Source: Micromonospora haikouensis (GTDB taxonomy: Bacteria; Actinomycetota; Actinomycetes; Mycobacteriales; Micromonosporaceae). Taken from it: 64,000 nucleotides of DNA. How positions within the stretch are numbered: the stretch's first letter is position 1; the number at the start of each line of letters is the position of its first letter. The DNA lies in contig NZ_FMCW01000014.1 of assembly GCF_900091595.1 (NCBI RefSeq), positions 1 through 64,000 of the forward strand, read 5' to 3'. The position numbers were made by a program, and so were the translations under genes. The notes under the pieces are model-generated. The model saw only the letters and a program-made list of their open reading frames with translations. It searched no databases and was not told where the DNA came from. Shown piece after piece: positions 1-7,534 of the stretch.

Positions 1-53
1 CCCACCCCGCCCCCACCCCGCCCCACGCCACCCCGCCCCACACACCCCGCCGG
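1..53. repeat. C-rich low-complexity tract
   Basis: The first 53 bases are almost only C with short A/G interruptions, as irregular repeats of CCACCCCGCC. No convincing gene lies here or anywhere up to base 483. Confidence 0.6.
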
Positions 54-91
54 GCCGGGACAATCCGCCCATTCCGGCGGAGGGCTGACGG

Positions 92-148
92 CATGCCGGG
101 CAGGTGGGGGTATCAACGCCGCCGGAATACCCCCACCCGCCCGACATG
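92..148. repeat. Palindromic repeat, copy A (long hairpin)
   Basis: Two 22-nt arms at 92-113 and 127-148 are reverse complements at 20 of 22 positions, around a 13-nt loop. The outer ends read CATG and the inner stem GGTGGGGGTAT/ATACCCCCACC. The right arm continues into ATGAAGTCGATCA, which recurs at the end of copy B near 364-378. The shared flank and strong stem fit a dispersed extragenic palindrome rather than a simple terminator; that is an inference. Confidence 0.65.
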
Positions 149-269
149 AAGTCGATCAACCCAGCCACGCCCCGCCGGCCCACCCGCCCGCCCCGGGGGC
201 CGTCGGTCACCCCGGCCCCGCCCCGGCCCCGCGCCGCGCCCACGCCGAACCCGTCCCACGCCACCGCGC

Positions 270-380
270 CGGGCCGGGCCGGACAAACCACCCAATCGGG
301 GGGTCGCGTGATGGGATGTCGGGCAGGTGGGGTGTCCCGGCGCGTTGATGCCGCCATGTCGCCGACATGAAGTCGATCAC
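270..380. repeat. Palindromic repeat, copy B (degenerate relative of copy A)
   Basis: This segment repeats the order of blocks in copy A: GGGCCGGG..GACAA, then CGGGCAGGTGGGG, then CGACATGAAGTCGATCA. The long stem is lost, but a short perfect hairpin CATGTCG-C-CGACATG remains at its right end. It lies upstream of the gene starting at 484 and probably marks a diverged second copy of the same element. Confidence 0.55.
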
Positions 381-483
381 CAGGCCAACCAGCCGCGCAG
401 GCGCAGCCGGCGCCGAGGCGGCCGGGCAGACCGCGCAGCGCCTGTCGTGCCGCGTCGGCCCGGCCAGGCGCTACCCTGACACC

Positions 484-864
484 ATGCAGGGCGTCGTCTC
501 CCCCACCATGACCGGCGGGGCCTTCCTGGCCCGTCCGGGCCGCCCCGCTGTCGTCACCGCCACCCTGACCGAGTTGACGGGTCCGACCCGGGGCGTCGTC
601 GAGTTGCCCGTACGCCTGATGTGGAGCGCGGACCGCACCTTCGACCTCGGCGACCCGGACGACCTGCTCTGGATGTACGAGAACGTCCTGCGCGAGACCA
701 CCCGCGCGGCCGACCTGCGCCAGCTGGTCAACGGTCACCTGCTGCGCCAGGTCTGGTGCCTGCTCAACCTGCCCCGTGGCGTACGCGAGGCGTGGGAGCG
801 ACGCCACCTGGTCCTGCGCCACGAAGGCGGCGGGCCGGCGGTCCGGGCCCTGCCGGCGGCGTGA
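484..864 (+). CDS. Conserved small protein of unknown function, coupled to a nucleotidyltransferase
   Basis: A 126-residue protein that I do not recognise. The ATG at 484 is preferred because the in-frame sequence further upstream (from 367) is low-complexity and runs into repeat copy B. The protein has no signal peptide or membrane segment. It has a beta-rich N-terminal half (FLARPGRPAVVTATLTEL) and a charged alpha-helical C-terminal half (WMYENVLRET, WERRHLVLRH). Its stop codon overlaps the GTG start of the next gene by 4 nt (GTGA), so the two are almost certainly co-translated. The pairing suggests that the two products act together, possibly as a modulator or antitoxin-like partner of the nucleotidyltransferase. 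No motif proves that. Confidence 0.75.
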   Translation: MQGVVSPTMTGGAFLARPGRPAVVTATLTELTGPTRGVVELPVRLMWSADRTFDLGDPDDLLWMYENVLRETTRAADLRQLVNGHLLRQVWCLLNLPRGVREAWERRHLVLRHEGGGPAVRALPAA

Positions 865-1523
865 CCGGGGCCGCGCCGCCGGACGACTTCTATCGTGAGG
901 TCGCCCGGGTGGCCCTGTCGGTCGCCGGGCGGCACCGGTTCGTGCTCGGTGGCGGCGTCGCCTGGGCCGCACACGGGTTGTTCTCCCGCCCGACGGAGGA
1001 CGTGGACCTCTTCGCCGACGTCGAGGGGGCCGCCGCCGCGGCGGCGGCCGGGGTGCGTACGGCGTTGGAGCGCGCCGGGTTCGAGGTGGGCGACGCCGAC
1101 CCGGACAGCGACCTCGCGGAGTTGTTCGCCGGGTTCGACCGGGACATGAAGGACTTCGTGGTGAGCCGGGGGCCGCGTCGGATCCGGTTGAGTCTGGGTC
1201 GACTCGACCGCAACCGCAGCCCGGTGGTGATGGACCTCGGACCGGTGATGGACGTCCGGGACCTGGTCGCCAACAAGACGGCGGCGCTGGTCAACCGGCG
1301 GGAGGTCCGGGACTTCATCGACGTGGCGGCGGTGCTCGACCACTATTCGGTCGCGGAGGTGCTCGACCTGGCCCGGCAGCTCGACCCCGCGCTGGAGCCG
1401 GAGGACGTGCGGGCCGCCGGCCACTACCTGGACCGCCTGCCGGATCGTCGCTTCGCCCGCTACGGGCTGGACGAGGCGCAGGTCGCCCGGCTGCGGGCCC
1501 GACTGGCGGACTGGCCCCGCTGA
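861..1523 (+). CDS. AbiEii/AbiGii-like nucleotidyltransferase domain protein
   Basis: A 220-residue protein starting at GTG 861 within the stop of the upstream gene. Residues near 28-52 hold the signature of minimal nucleotidyltransferases: FVLGGGVAWAAHG, then RPTEDVDLF, where the two Asp of the DxD-like pair would bind metal. A second conserved stretch, VRDLVANKTAALVNRREVRDFIDV, resembles the Lys/Arg-rich segment of DUF1814/AbiEii proteins that follows the catalytic core. Known family members include toxins of AbiE-type toxin-antitoxin systems and housekeeping-like orphans. No typical AbiEi antitoxin with a winged helix is present. The function is therefore uncertain: a TA-like pair, or a metabolic or RNA-modifying nucleotidyltransferase. 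Confidence 0.8.
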   Translation: MTGAAPPDDFYREVARVALSVAGRHRFVLGGGVAWAAHGLFSRPTEDVDLFADVEGAAAAAAAGVRTALERAGFEVGDADPDSDLAELFAGFDRDMKDFVVSRGPRRIRLSLGRLDRNRSPVVMDLGPVMDVRDLVANKTAALVNRREVRDFIDVAAVLDHYSVAEVLDLARQLDPALEPEDVRAAGHYLDRLPDRRFARYGLDEAQVARLRARLADWPR

Positions 1524-1686
1524 CGCCCGCCGCGCGGGCCCGGTGGCGCGGCGAACCGGCGGCGCGGCGAACCGGGAGCCCAGCGCACCGGCGGCGCGTC
1601 GGGCCGCTGTGGCAGGAGTGACGGGGGCTCGTTATGGTGCGCAACGGCGCCCACGAGGCGCGTCCCTTCCCCTGGAAAGGCACCTC

Positions 1687-3510
1687 ATGACCTTCTCCTC
1701 CGGCGCTTCGCGCCGCCAGGTGCTGGCCGTCGCGGCGGCCGCCGCGACCGCGCCCCTGATCGCCGCCGCCCCGGCCAGGGCGGCCGGGTCGACGGACCCG
1801 AAGCCGTCGAGGGGACCGAAGACCTGGGACCTGACCGTCCTGGGCACCTCGGACACCCACGGAAACGTCTACAACTGGGACTACTACCGGGACGCGGAGT
1901 ACGACGACAGCAAGCACAACGACGTCGGCGTCGCGAAGCTGGCCACCCTGGTCAACCAGATCCGCGCCGAGCGCACGGGCAGGGCGACCCTGGTCCTCGA
2001 CGCGGGCGACACGATCCAGGGCACCCCCCTGGCGACGTACTACGCCAAGCAGGAGCCGATCACCACCACCGGTGAGACGCACCCGATGGCGAACGCGATG
2101 AACATCCTGAAGTACGACGCGGTGACGCTGGGCAACCACGAGTTCAACTACGGCCTGCCGCTGCTGGCGAAGTGGATCGGCCAGCTCGGCTTCCCGGCGC
2201 TCGCCGCGAACGCGGTCAACGAGGCGACGGGCAAGCCGGCGTATCTGCCGTACGTGATCAAGGAGGTCCGGCTCGGCGGGCACGGCGCGCCGAAGCTGAA
2301 GGTCGGGATCCTCGGCCTCACCAACCCGGGCGTGGCGATCTGGGACAAGGGCAACGTCGAGGGCAGGCTGGTCTTCGCCGACATGGTGGAGACCGCCGCG
2401 AAGTGGGTGCCGGTGATGCGGGCGCGCGGCGCGGACCTCGTCATCGTCTCCGCGCACGGCGGCGACAGCGGCACCTCCAGCTACGGCCCGGAGCTGCCGA
2501 ACGAGAACCCGTGCACGATGATCGCCGAGCAGGTCCCGGGCATCGACGCGATCCTCTTCGGCCACGCGCACAACGAGGTCGTCGAGAAGTTCGTGACGAA
2601 CGCGCGCACGGGCGCGCAGGTGCTGCTCTCCGAGCCGTCCAAGTGGGGGCAGCGGCTGACCCGGATGGACTTCACGCTCACCCGCGAGCGGGGCTGCTGG
2701 AAGGTCGTGTCGAAGCACGCGACCATGCTGAACACCAACACGGTGGTCGAGGATCCGGCGGTGCTCGCGGCCGTGCGCGGCCAGCACACCAAAACCGTCT
2801 CGTACGTCAACACGGTGGTCGCCCGGTCGACGGTGGAGCTGTCGGCCGCCGAGTCGCGGTACAAGGACACCCCGATCCTGGACTTCATCAACCACGTGCA
2901 GACCGAGGTGGTCACGGCGGCGCTGGCCGGCACGGAGCACGCGGCCCTGCCGGTGCTGTCGATCGCGGCGCCGTTCAGCCGCACGGCGGTCTTCCCGGCC
3001 GGTGACGTGCGCATCCGCGACGTCGCCGGGCTGTACGTCTACGACAACACTTTGGAGGCCGTGGTCCTCACCGGCGCGGAGGTCCGCGCCTACCTGGAGT
3101 ACTCGGCGAAGTACTTCACGACCCTCGCGGTGGGTGCGCCGGTGGACCCGGCGACGATCAGCGACCCGGCCGTGCCGGACTACAACTACGACGTCTTCTC
3201 CGGCCTCGACTACGACATCGACGTCAGCCGGCCGGTCGGCCAGCGGATCACCCGCCTGGTCCTGCCCGGCACCGGCGCCCCGGTCGCCGACGACGCCCGG
3301 TTCGTGGTCGCGGTGAACAACTACCGGCGCAGCGGCGGCGGCAACTTCCCGGGCATCGTGAAGCCGCAGGTCTACAACGCGCAGCAGGAGATCCGGCAGT
3401 TGCTCATCGACTGGGCGCAGGAGCGGGGCACCATCGACCCGGCCGACTTCTTCGTGCCGAACTGGCGGCTGGTGCGGGCGGGCGTTCCGGTGGAGTTCCC
3501 GAACGCCTGA
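1687..3510 (+). CDS. Exported bifunctional metallophosphatase/5'-nucleotidase (UshA-like)
   Basis: A 607-residue secreted enzyme predicted to remove phosphate from extracellular nucleotides. The ATG at 1687 follows GGAAAGG at 8-nt spacing and gives a twin-arginine signal (SRRQVLAVAAAAATAP) ending near residue 35. The metallophosphoesterase core shows its metal ligands in order: GTSDTHGN, DAGDTIQG, LGNHEFNYG, then AHGG and FGHAHN. The C-terminal 5'-nucleotidase domain contains the substrate-binding segment NNYRRSGGGNFPG. The length is normal for the family. It stands alone, ending at a strong bidirectional terminator. The likely role is phosphate or nucleoside scavenging; exact substrate preference cannot be read from sequence. 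Confidence 0.93.
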   Translation: MTFSSGASRRQVLAVAAAAATAPLIAAAPARAAGSTDPKPSRGPKTWDLTVLGTSDTHGNVYNWDYYRDAEYDDSKHNDVGVAKLATLVNQIRAERTGRATLVLDAGDTIQGTPLATYYAKQEPITTTGETHPMANAMNILKYDAVTLGNHEFNYGLPLLAKWIGQLGFPALAANAVNEATGKPAYLPYVIKEVRLGGHGAPKLKVGILGLTNPGVAIWDKGNVEGRLVFADMVETAAKWVPVMRARGADLVIVSAHGGDSGTSSYGPELPNENPCTMIAEQVPGIDAILFGHAHNEVVEKFVTNARTGAQVLLSEPSKWGQRLTRMDFTLTRERGCWKVVSKHATMLNTNTVVEDPAVLAAVRGQHTKTVSYVNTVVARSTVELSAAESRYKDTPILDFINHVQTEVVTAALAGTEHAALPVLSIAAPFSRTAVFPAGDVRIRDVAGLYVYDNTLEAVVLTGAEVRAYLEYSAKYFTTLAVGAPVDPATISDPAVPDYNYDVFSGLDYDIDVSRPVGQRITRLVLPGTGAPVADDARFVVAVNNYRRSGGGNFPGIVKPQVYNAQQEIRQLLIDWAQERGTIDPADFFVPNWRLVRAGVPVEFPNA

Positions 3511-3527
3511 GCCCGGCCCGGGTCGGG

Positions 3528-3552
3528 GGCCCCGTCCTGAGGGGACGGGGCC
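3528..3552. terminator. Bidirectional terminator hairpin
   Basis: A perfect 10-bp stem GGCCCCGTCC/GGACGGGGCC (3528-3537 and 3543-3552) with a 5-nt loop sits between the convergent ends of the 5'-nucleotidase and the 63-residue protein gene. No T-tract follows, as is usual for actinomycete terminators. Confidence 0.8.
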
Positions 3553-3558
3553 GCCCGC

Positions 3559-3750
3559 TCAGCCGCCGGGGCCGAGGCGCAGGACCCACTGGTCGGCGTT
3601 GGTCGCCGGGTCGGGCCGGTCCCGGCGGGGGTCGGTCTCGGTCGCCGCGGTGCGCTCCTCGGGGCGTACCGCGGGCGGCAGCTCGCCGAAGCGGACGTGC
3701 CGCAGGAACGCCAACTCCTCGTCGGTGAACGGGGGTTCGGACTCGCTCAT
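3559..3750 (-). CDS. Small hydrophilic conserved protein
   Basis: A 63-residue acidic, Pro/Arg-rich protein (MSESEPPFTDEELAFLRHV...) without membrane segments or cysteines. It begins 29 nt after the flavoprotein gene on the same strand and is probably co-transcribed with it. An upstream AGGAGGGC lies about 9 nt before the ATG and supports this start. The family is not recognised. It may be an accessory to the reductase, but only the neighbourhood suggests that. Confidence 0.65.
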   Translation of the reverse strand: MSESEPPFTDEELAFLRHVRFGELPPAVRPEERTAATETDPRRDRPDPATNADQWVLRLGPGG

Positions 3751-3779
3751 GGCTCGGCCCTCCTCCGACCCAGGATGCC

Positions 3780-4928
3780 TCATCGCGGCCCCACCCGGCG
3801 AGCCTGCGGGAGCCGGTCCAGCAACGCCAGCGCCGCCCGCACCGGGGCGCGGGTCAGCGTCTCGTCGAAGCTCGCCCGGCCCAGGCAGAACCGGACGAAC
3901 ATCCGCCACCCGGCGGGGGTGGCCAGCAGGGCGTGGAAGACGTCCGGCCGACGGGAGAACACCTCCAGCAGCCGGTGCCCGGCGCGCATCGACGGCGTCA
4001 GGTCCCGGTCCACGGCCCGCTGGTAGCCGTCCAGGTCGCCGTCGACGACGGCGGCCCCGGCGAGCGCGCCGGAGCGCAGCGCGTAGCTGATGCCCTCCCG
4101 GCTCCACGGCTCCAGCAGGCCGGCCGCGTCGCCGGCCACCAGCACCCGGCCGTGGCGCAGCGGCGAGTCGTCGGCCCGGCACCGGGTCAGGTGCCCGGAG
4201 TCGTGCTGCGGGTGCACCCCGGACAGGCCGAGGCGGTCGACGAAGTCGCGCAGGTAGGCCCGGGTCCGCTCCCCCGCGCCCCGGGCGGCGATGACCCCGA
4301 CGGTCAACGTGTCGCCCTTGGGGAACACCCACGCGTAGGAGCCGGGGATCGCCCCCCAGTCCAGCAGCAGCCGGCCGCGCCAGCGACGCCGTTCCGGCTC
4401 GGGCACCGGCAGTTCCAGTTCGAGGCCGAGGTCGACCTGCCGGTACCGCACGCCGACGTGCCGGGCGGTCACCCCGGAGGAGCCGTCGGCGCCGATCACC
4501 GTGCGGGCGTGCACGACGTCGCCGTCGGCGAGCCGCAGGCGTACCCCGTCGGGGTCCTGCTCCACGGCGCGGACCGCGACCCGCTCGCGCAGCTGCGCCC
4601 CGGCGGAGACGGCGGCGGCCCGCAGCCGGTCGTCGAACTCGTCGCGGCGCACCATCGCGATCAGCGGCCCGGCGGCGTGCCGGCGGGTGAACTCGCGCCG
4701 CCCGTCGCGGGTGAACGTCACCCGGTCCACCCGGTCATGCGCGGGCACGTCGATCCGGCCGGCGACGGCCGCGAGGGAGGTGCCGATCAGCCCGCCGCCG
4801 CAGGTCTTGTACCGAGGGTGCGCGGCGCGCTCGACGACCAGGGTGCGCAGCCCGGCGGTGGCCGCGACGTGAGCGGCGGAGAGCCCGGCGGGGCCGCCGC
4901 CGACGACGACCAGGTCCCAGTTGATCAC
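3780..4928 (-). CDS. Geranylgeranyl reductase family FAD-dependent oxidoreductase
   Basis: A 382-residue flavoprotein. Residues 7-20 form the FAD-binding Rossmann motif VVVGGGPAGLSAAH, followed by VVERAAHPRYKTCGGGL, the arrangement (Glu at the end of beta-2, then C-G-G-G) of geranylgeranyl reductase/ChlP-like enzymes. A second FAD motif, RVLVAGDAAGLLEPWSREGISYALRSG, lies near residues 258-284. Known relatives saturate isoprenoid chains of menaquinone or archaeal lipids, or oxidise related substrates; in actinobacteria many remain unassigned. Reduction of a polyprenyl chain (for example on menaquinone) is a reasonable inference. The gene is transcribed away from the small regulator gene at 5086. 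Confidence 0.85.
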   Translation of the reverse strand: MINWDLVVVGGGPAGLSAAHVAATAGLRTLVVERAAHPRYKTCGGGLIGTSLAAVAGRIDVPAHDRVDRVTFTRDGRREFTRRHAAGPLIAMVRRDEFDDRLRAAAVSAGAQLRERVAVRAVEQDPDGVRLRLADGDVVHARTVIGADGSSGVTARHVGVRYRQVDLGLELELPVPEPERRRWRGRLLLDWGAIPGSYAWVFPKGDTLTVGVIAARGAGERTRAYLRDFVDRLGLSGVHPQHDSGHLTRCRADDSPLRHGRVLVAGDAAGLLEPWSREGISYALRSGALAGAAVVDGDLDGYQRAVDRDLTPSMRAGHRLLEVFSRRPDVFHALLATPAGWRMFVRFCLGRASFDETLTRAPVRAALALLDRLPQARRVGPR

Positions 4929-5085
4929 CGTTGCAGCCTAGGGCACGGTCGGGCGGAAGGCCGGGTGGCGCATCCGGTACGCCGCGCGCCGAATCCGGTG
5001 TGCGGGCGGGCATCAACGGCGGGCCGGCGGGTAACCGCGCAGCGCAGCCCCGCCCGCCGCGCGGGCGGTGACCGAGGAGGAAGCC

Positions 5086-5322
5086 ATGCAGCAGGTGCGT
5101 CTGTCGGACGTCGAGGAACGGGTGTACGAGGCGGTGGCGGCGCTGGAGATCCGCGGGCAGGTGCCCTACCCGGACCTGATCGCGCAGGAGTCCGGGCTGA
5201 CCGAGGAGGAGGTGCACGCTCCCCTGCGGCTGCTGACGGAGAAGAACCTGCTGCACCGGGAGGACTCCCCGATGGCCGGGCTGGACTTCGGCCCGCGCTG
5301 GTGCGCCCGTCAGATGGCGTGA
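5086..5322 (+). CDS. Small winged-helix-like protein coupled to an MFS exporter
   Basis: A 78-residue protein. ATG 5086 is chosen over the in-frame GTG at 5068 because GAGGAGG lies just before it. The predicted layout is helix-helix-turn-helix-wing (VEERVYEAVAALEIRG, YPDLIAQESGLTEEEVHAPLRLLTEKNLL), which resembles a minimal winged helix-turn-helix. Its last codons overlap the GTG start of the MFS gene by 4 nt, so translation is coupled. It may regulate that transporter, but no operator was identified and it could have another role. Confidence 0.72.
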   Translation: MQQVRLSDVEERVYEAVAALEIRGQVPYPDLIAQESGLTEEEVHAPLRLLTEKNLLHREDSPMAGLDFGPRWCARQMA

Positions 5323-6752
5323 GCCCGCCGGGTGGCCGGGCCGACGAGCGACGTCGGTGGCAGGCGCTGGGGGTCGGCCTGGTCGCCGCCTTCATGACAC
5401 TGCTCGACGTGAGCATCGTCAACGTGGCGGTCCCGTCGATCGACCGGGCGCTCGGCGCGACGCCGAGCGACCTGCAGTGGGTGCTGTCCGGCTACGCCCT
5501 CACGTTCGGGCTGGTGCTGGTGCCGGCCGGGCGGTTCGGCGACGCCCGGGGCCGACGCACCGCGTTCGTCGTCGGGATCGCCCTGTTCACGCTGACCAGC
5601 GCCCTGGCCGGGCTGGCCCAGTCCCCCGGCTGGCTGGTCGCCGCCCGGCTGCTGCAGGGGGTGGCCGCCGGGATCGTCAACCCGCAGGTCACCGGCCTGA
5701 TCCAGCAGCTGTTCCGGGGCCCCGAGCGCGGCCGGCCGTTCGGGCTGCTCGGCGCGACCATCGGCATCTCCACCGCGATCGGACCGCTGCTCGGTGGGCT
5801 GCTGATCCAGGCCGGCGGCGAGCAGGACGGCTGGCGGTGGGTCTTCTTCGTCAACGTACCGGTGGGGATCGTCGCGATCGTGCTCGGCTGGCGGCTGCTG
5901 CCGGCGCAGCCGGCGGGGGCCGCCCAGGGGCGGCGACTCGACCCGGTCGGGGTGCTGTTGCTCGGCGTCGGTGTCGTGCTCGTGCTGCTGCCGCTGGTGC
6001 AGCGCGAGCAGTGGCACAGCCCGTGGAAGTGGCTCCTGGTCCCCGCCGGGCTCGCGGTGCTGGCCGCCTTCGGGCTCTGGGAACGCCGGTACGCCCGACG
6101 CGGCGCTCCGCTGTTCGACCTGCGGCTGTTCGGCTTCCGCTCGTACGCCCTGGGCTCGCTGATCGCGCTGCTCTACTTCGGCGGGTTCACCGCGATCTTC
6201 TTCGTGCTCACGCTCTACCTGCAGAACGGCCTCGGCTACCGCCCCCTCGTCGCGGGCCTGGCGATCACGCCGTTCGCTCTCGGCTCGGCCGCCGCGTCGG
6301 CCCTCGGCGGTCGGATCGTCAACCGGTACGGCCGCCCGCTCGTCGCCACCGGCCTGCTGGTCGTGCTGCTCGGCCTGGGCGCGGTGGTGTTCGTGCTGCG
6401 CGGTGACCCGCGCGGGTCGGTGCCGCTGCTGATGGCCGTGCCGCTGCTGGTCGCGGGGCTGGGCAGCGGCCTGGTCATCACGCCCAACCAGACCCTCACC
6501 CTGGCCCAGGTGCCGGTGCCGCAGGCGGGCAGCGCCGCCGGCATGCTCCAGACGGGCCAGCGGATCGGCTCGGCGGCCGGCATCGCCGCCGTCGGCTCGG
6601 TGCTGTTCTCGGCGCTGGCCGGCAGCGGCGGGGACTGGTCGCCGGCGGTGCGGCACGCGCTGCTGCTGGCCATGGGCATCATCTCGCTCGGCCTGTTCGC
6701 CGCCCTGTTCGACCGCTGGCACGCCCGGGGCGAGGGCGGGCGCACGGGGTGA
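5319..6752 (+). CDS. MFS drug exporter, EmrB/QacA (DHA2) type
   Basis: A 477-residue inner-membrane protein with about 14 hydrophobic segments, the number typical of the DHA2 family of proton-driven multidrug exporters. Diagnostic motifs are LDVSIVNVAVPSI in the first helix, the loop motif GRFGDARGRR after helix 2, and the antiporter motif C-like GATIGISTAIGPLLGG in helix 5. The start is GTG 5319, within the stop of the winged-helix-like gene (ATGGCGTGA context); no better upstream start exists. Substrates cannot be predicted. A strong hairpin at 6761-6796 follows. Confidence 0.9.
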   Translation: MSPPGGRADERRRWQALGVGLVAAFMTLLDVSIVNVAVPSIDRALGATPSDLQWVLSGYALTFGLVLVPAGRFGDARGRRTAFVVGIALFTLTSALAGLAQSPGWLVAARLLQGVAAGIVNPQVTGLIQQLFRGPERGRPFGLLGATIGISTAIGPLLGGLLIQAGGEQDGWRWVFFVNVPVGIVAIVLGWRLLPAQPAGAAQGRRLDPVGVLLLGVGVVLVLLPLVQREQWHSPWKWLLVPAGLAVLAAFGLWERRYARRGAPLFDLRLFGFRSYALGSLIALLYFGGFTAIFFVLTLYLQNGLGYRPLVAGLAITPFALGSAAASALGGRIVNRYGRPLVATGLLVVLLGLGAVVFVLRGDPRGSVPLLMAVPLLVAGLGSGLVITPNQTLTLAQVPVPQAGSAAGMLQTGQRIGSAAGIAAVGSVLFSALAGSGGDWSPAVRHALLLAMGIISLGLFAALFDRWHARGEGGRTG

Positions 6753-6760
6753 CGGCAGCG

Positions 6761-6796
6761 GCGGTGCCCGCCCGGGATCTCCCGGACGGGCACCGC
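6761..6796. terminator. Bidirectional terminator hairpin
   Basis: Arms of 15 nt (6761-6775 and 6782-6796), GCGGTGCCCGCCCGG against CCGGACGGGCACCGC, pair with one mismatch around a 6-nt loop. It separates the convergent MFS and LPXTG-protein genes. Confidence 0.75.
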
Positions 6797-6834
6797 CGTC
6801 CTCACTGCTCGGGCACTGCCCGGCTCAGCGTGGG

Positions 6835-7518
6835 TCAGCGCGTCGACCCGCCGAAGCGTGCCCGGCGACGCCAGGCCAGGCCGGCGAGCATCAGCACCAC
6901 ACCGACCCCGACGAGGCCGCCGCCGACCGCGAGCGGGGTGCCCAGGTTGTCACCCGTCACGGGCAGCTTTCCGCCGTGCGGCGGCCAGGGCTTGTGCGTC
7001 GGGTGGTACGTCGGCGACGGCGACGGCTGGGGCCGCGCAAGCACGGTCAGCGTGGCGCTCGCCGTCCGGCCCGTGGTCTGGCCGACCGCGGTGAACAGGT
7101 ACTGCCCGGGCGTGTCCGGCGTGTAGGTGGTGGTGAAGTTCCCCGCCCCGTCGGTCACGACCGTGAAGTGGGTCGGTGCCGCCGCCCGGTAGGCCACCGG
7201 CGCCATCGCGACGGTGCTGCCGTCGCTGCGACGCACCGTGGACTGGCCGGGCAGGCCGGCGGCCAGCGGCGTGATCGTGACGGTGATGTCGACGACCTCG
7301 TTCGGCCCGAACCCGAAACCGCTGAGGGTGACCGTGTCGCCGACGTAGACCGTCGACGGGTTCACCGTCAGCACCGGGGGCTGCGGCGGATACGGTGTCG
7401 GCTGTGGTGAGCCGGTCGGCGACGGTGTCGGCTGCGGCTGCGCCGCCCCCGCCGCGGTCGGCGCGGCCACGACGGCAAGGCCGATCGTGAGCGCCATGAT
7501 GATGCGGGATAGCCGCAT
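6835..7518 (-). CDS. LPXTG-anchored surface protein with an immunoglobulin-like domain
   Basis: A 227-residue exported protein. Residues 1-25 are a Sec signal ending at AGAA, followed by a short Pro/Thr linker. Residues about 48-150 form a beta-sandwich-like region (VNPSTVYVGDTVTLSGFGF, FTTTYTPDTPGQYLFTAV) of the kind found in Ig/filamin-like modules. A second PTP-rich linker leads to the sorting signal LPVTGDN near residue 188, a hydrophobic helix and a positive tail (WRRRAR). A sortase should therefore attach it to peptidoglycan; no sortase gene is in this window. It lies 17 nt downstream of the DUF4012 gene on the same strand. The binding partner is unknown. Confidence 0.85.
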   Translation of the reverse strand: MRLSRIIMALTIGLAVVAAPTAAGAAQPQPTPSPTGSPQPTPYPPQPPVLTVNPSTVYVGDTVTLSGFGFGPNEVVDITVTITPLAAGLPGQSTVRRSDGSTVAMAPVAYRAAAPTHFTVVTDGAGNFTTTYTPDTPGQYLFTAVGQTTGRTASATLTVLARPQPSPSPTYHPTHKPWPPHGGKLPVTGDNLGTPLAVGGGLVGVGVVLMLAGLAWRRRARFGGSTR

Positions 7519-7534
7519 GATGGGTTCCCTCCTA

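Noticed and set aside
1..53. C-rich repeats as a possible CRISPR or telomere-like array
   Set aside because: No regular spacers or unit length; simple low complexity.
3933..6752. A 939-codon plus-strand frame extending the MFS gene far upstream
   Set aside because: The upstream part is antisense to the flavoprotein gene and has Pro/Arg/Gly-rich low-complexity translation; the true start is the coupled GTG at 5319.
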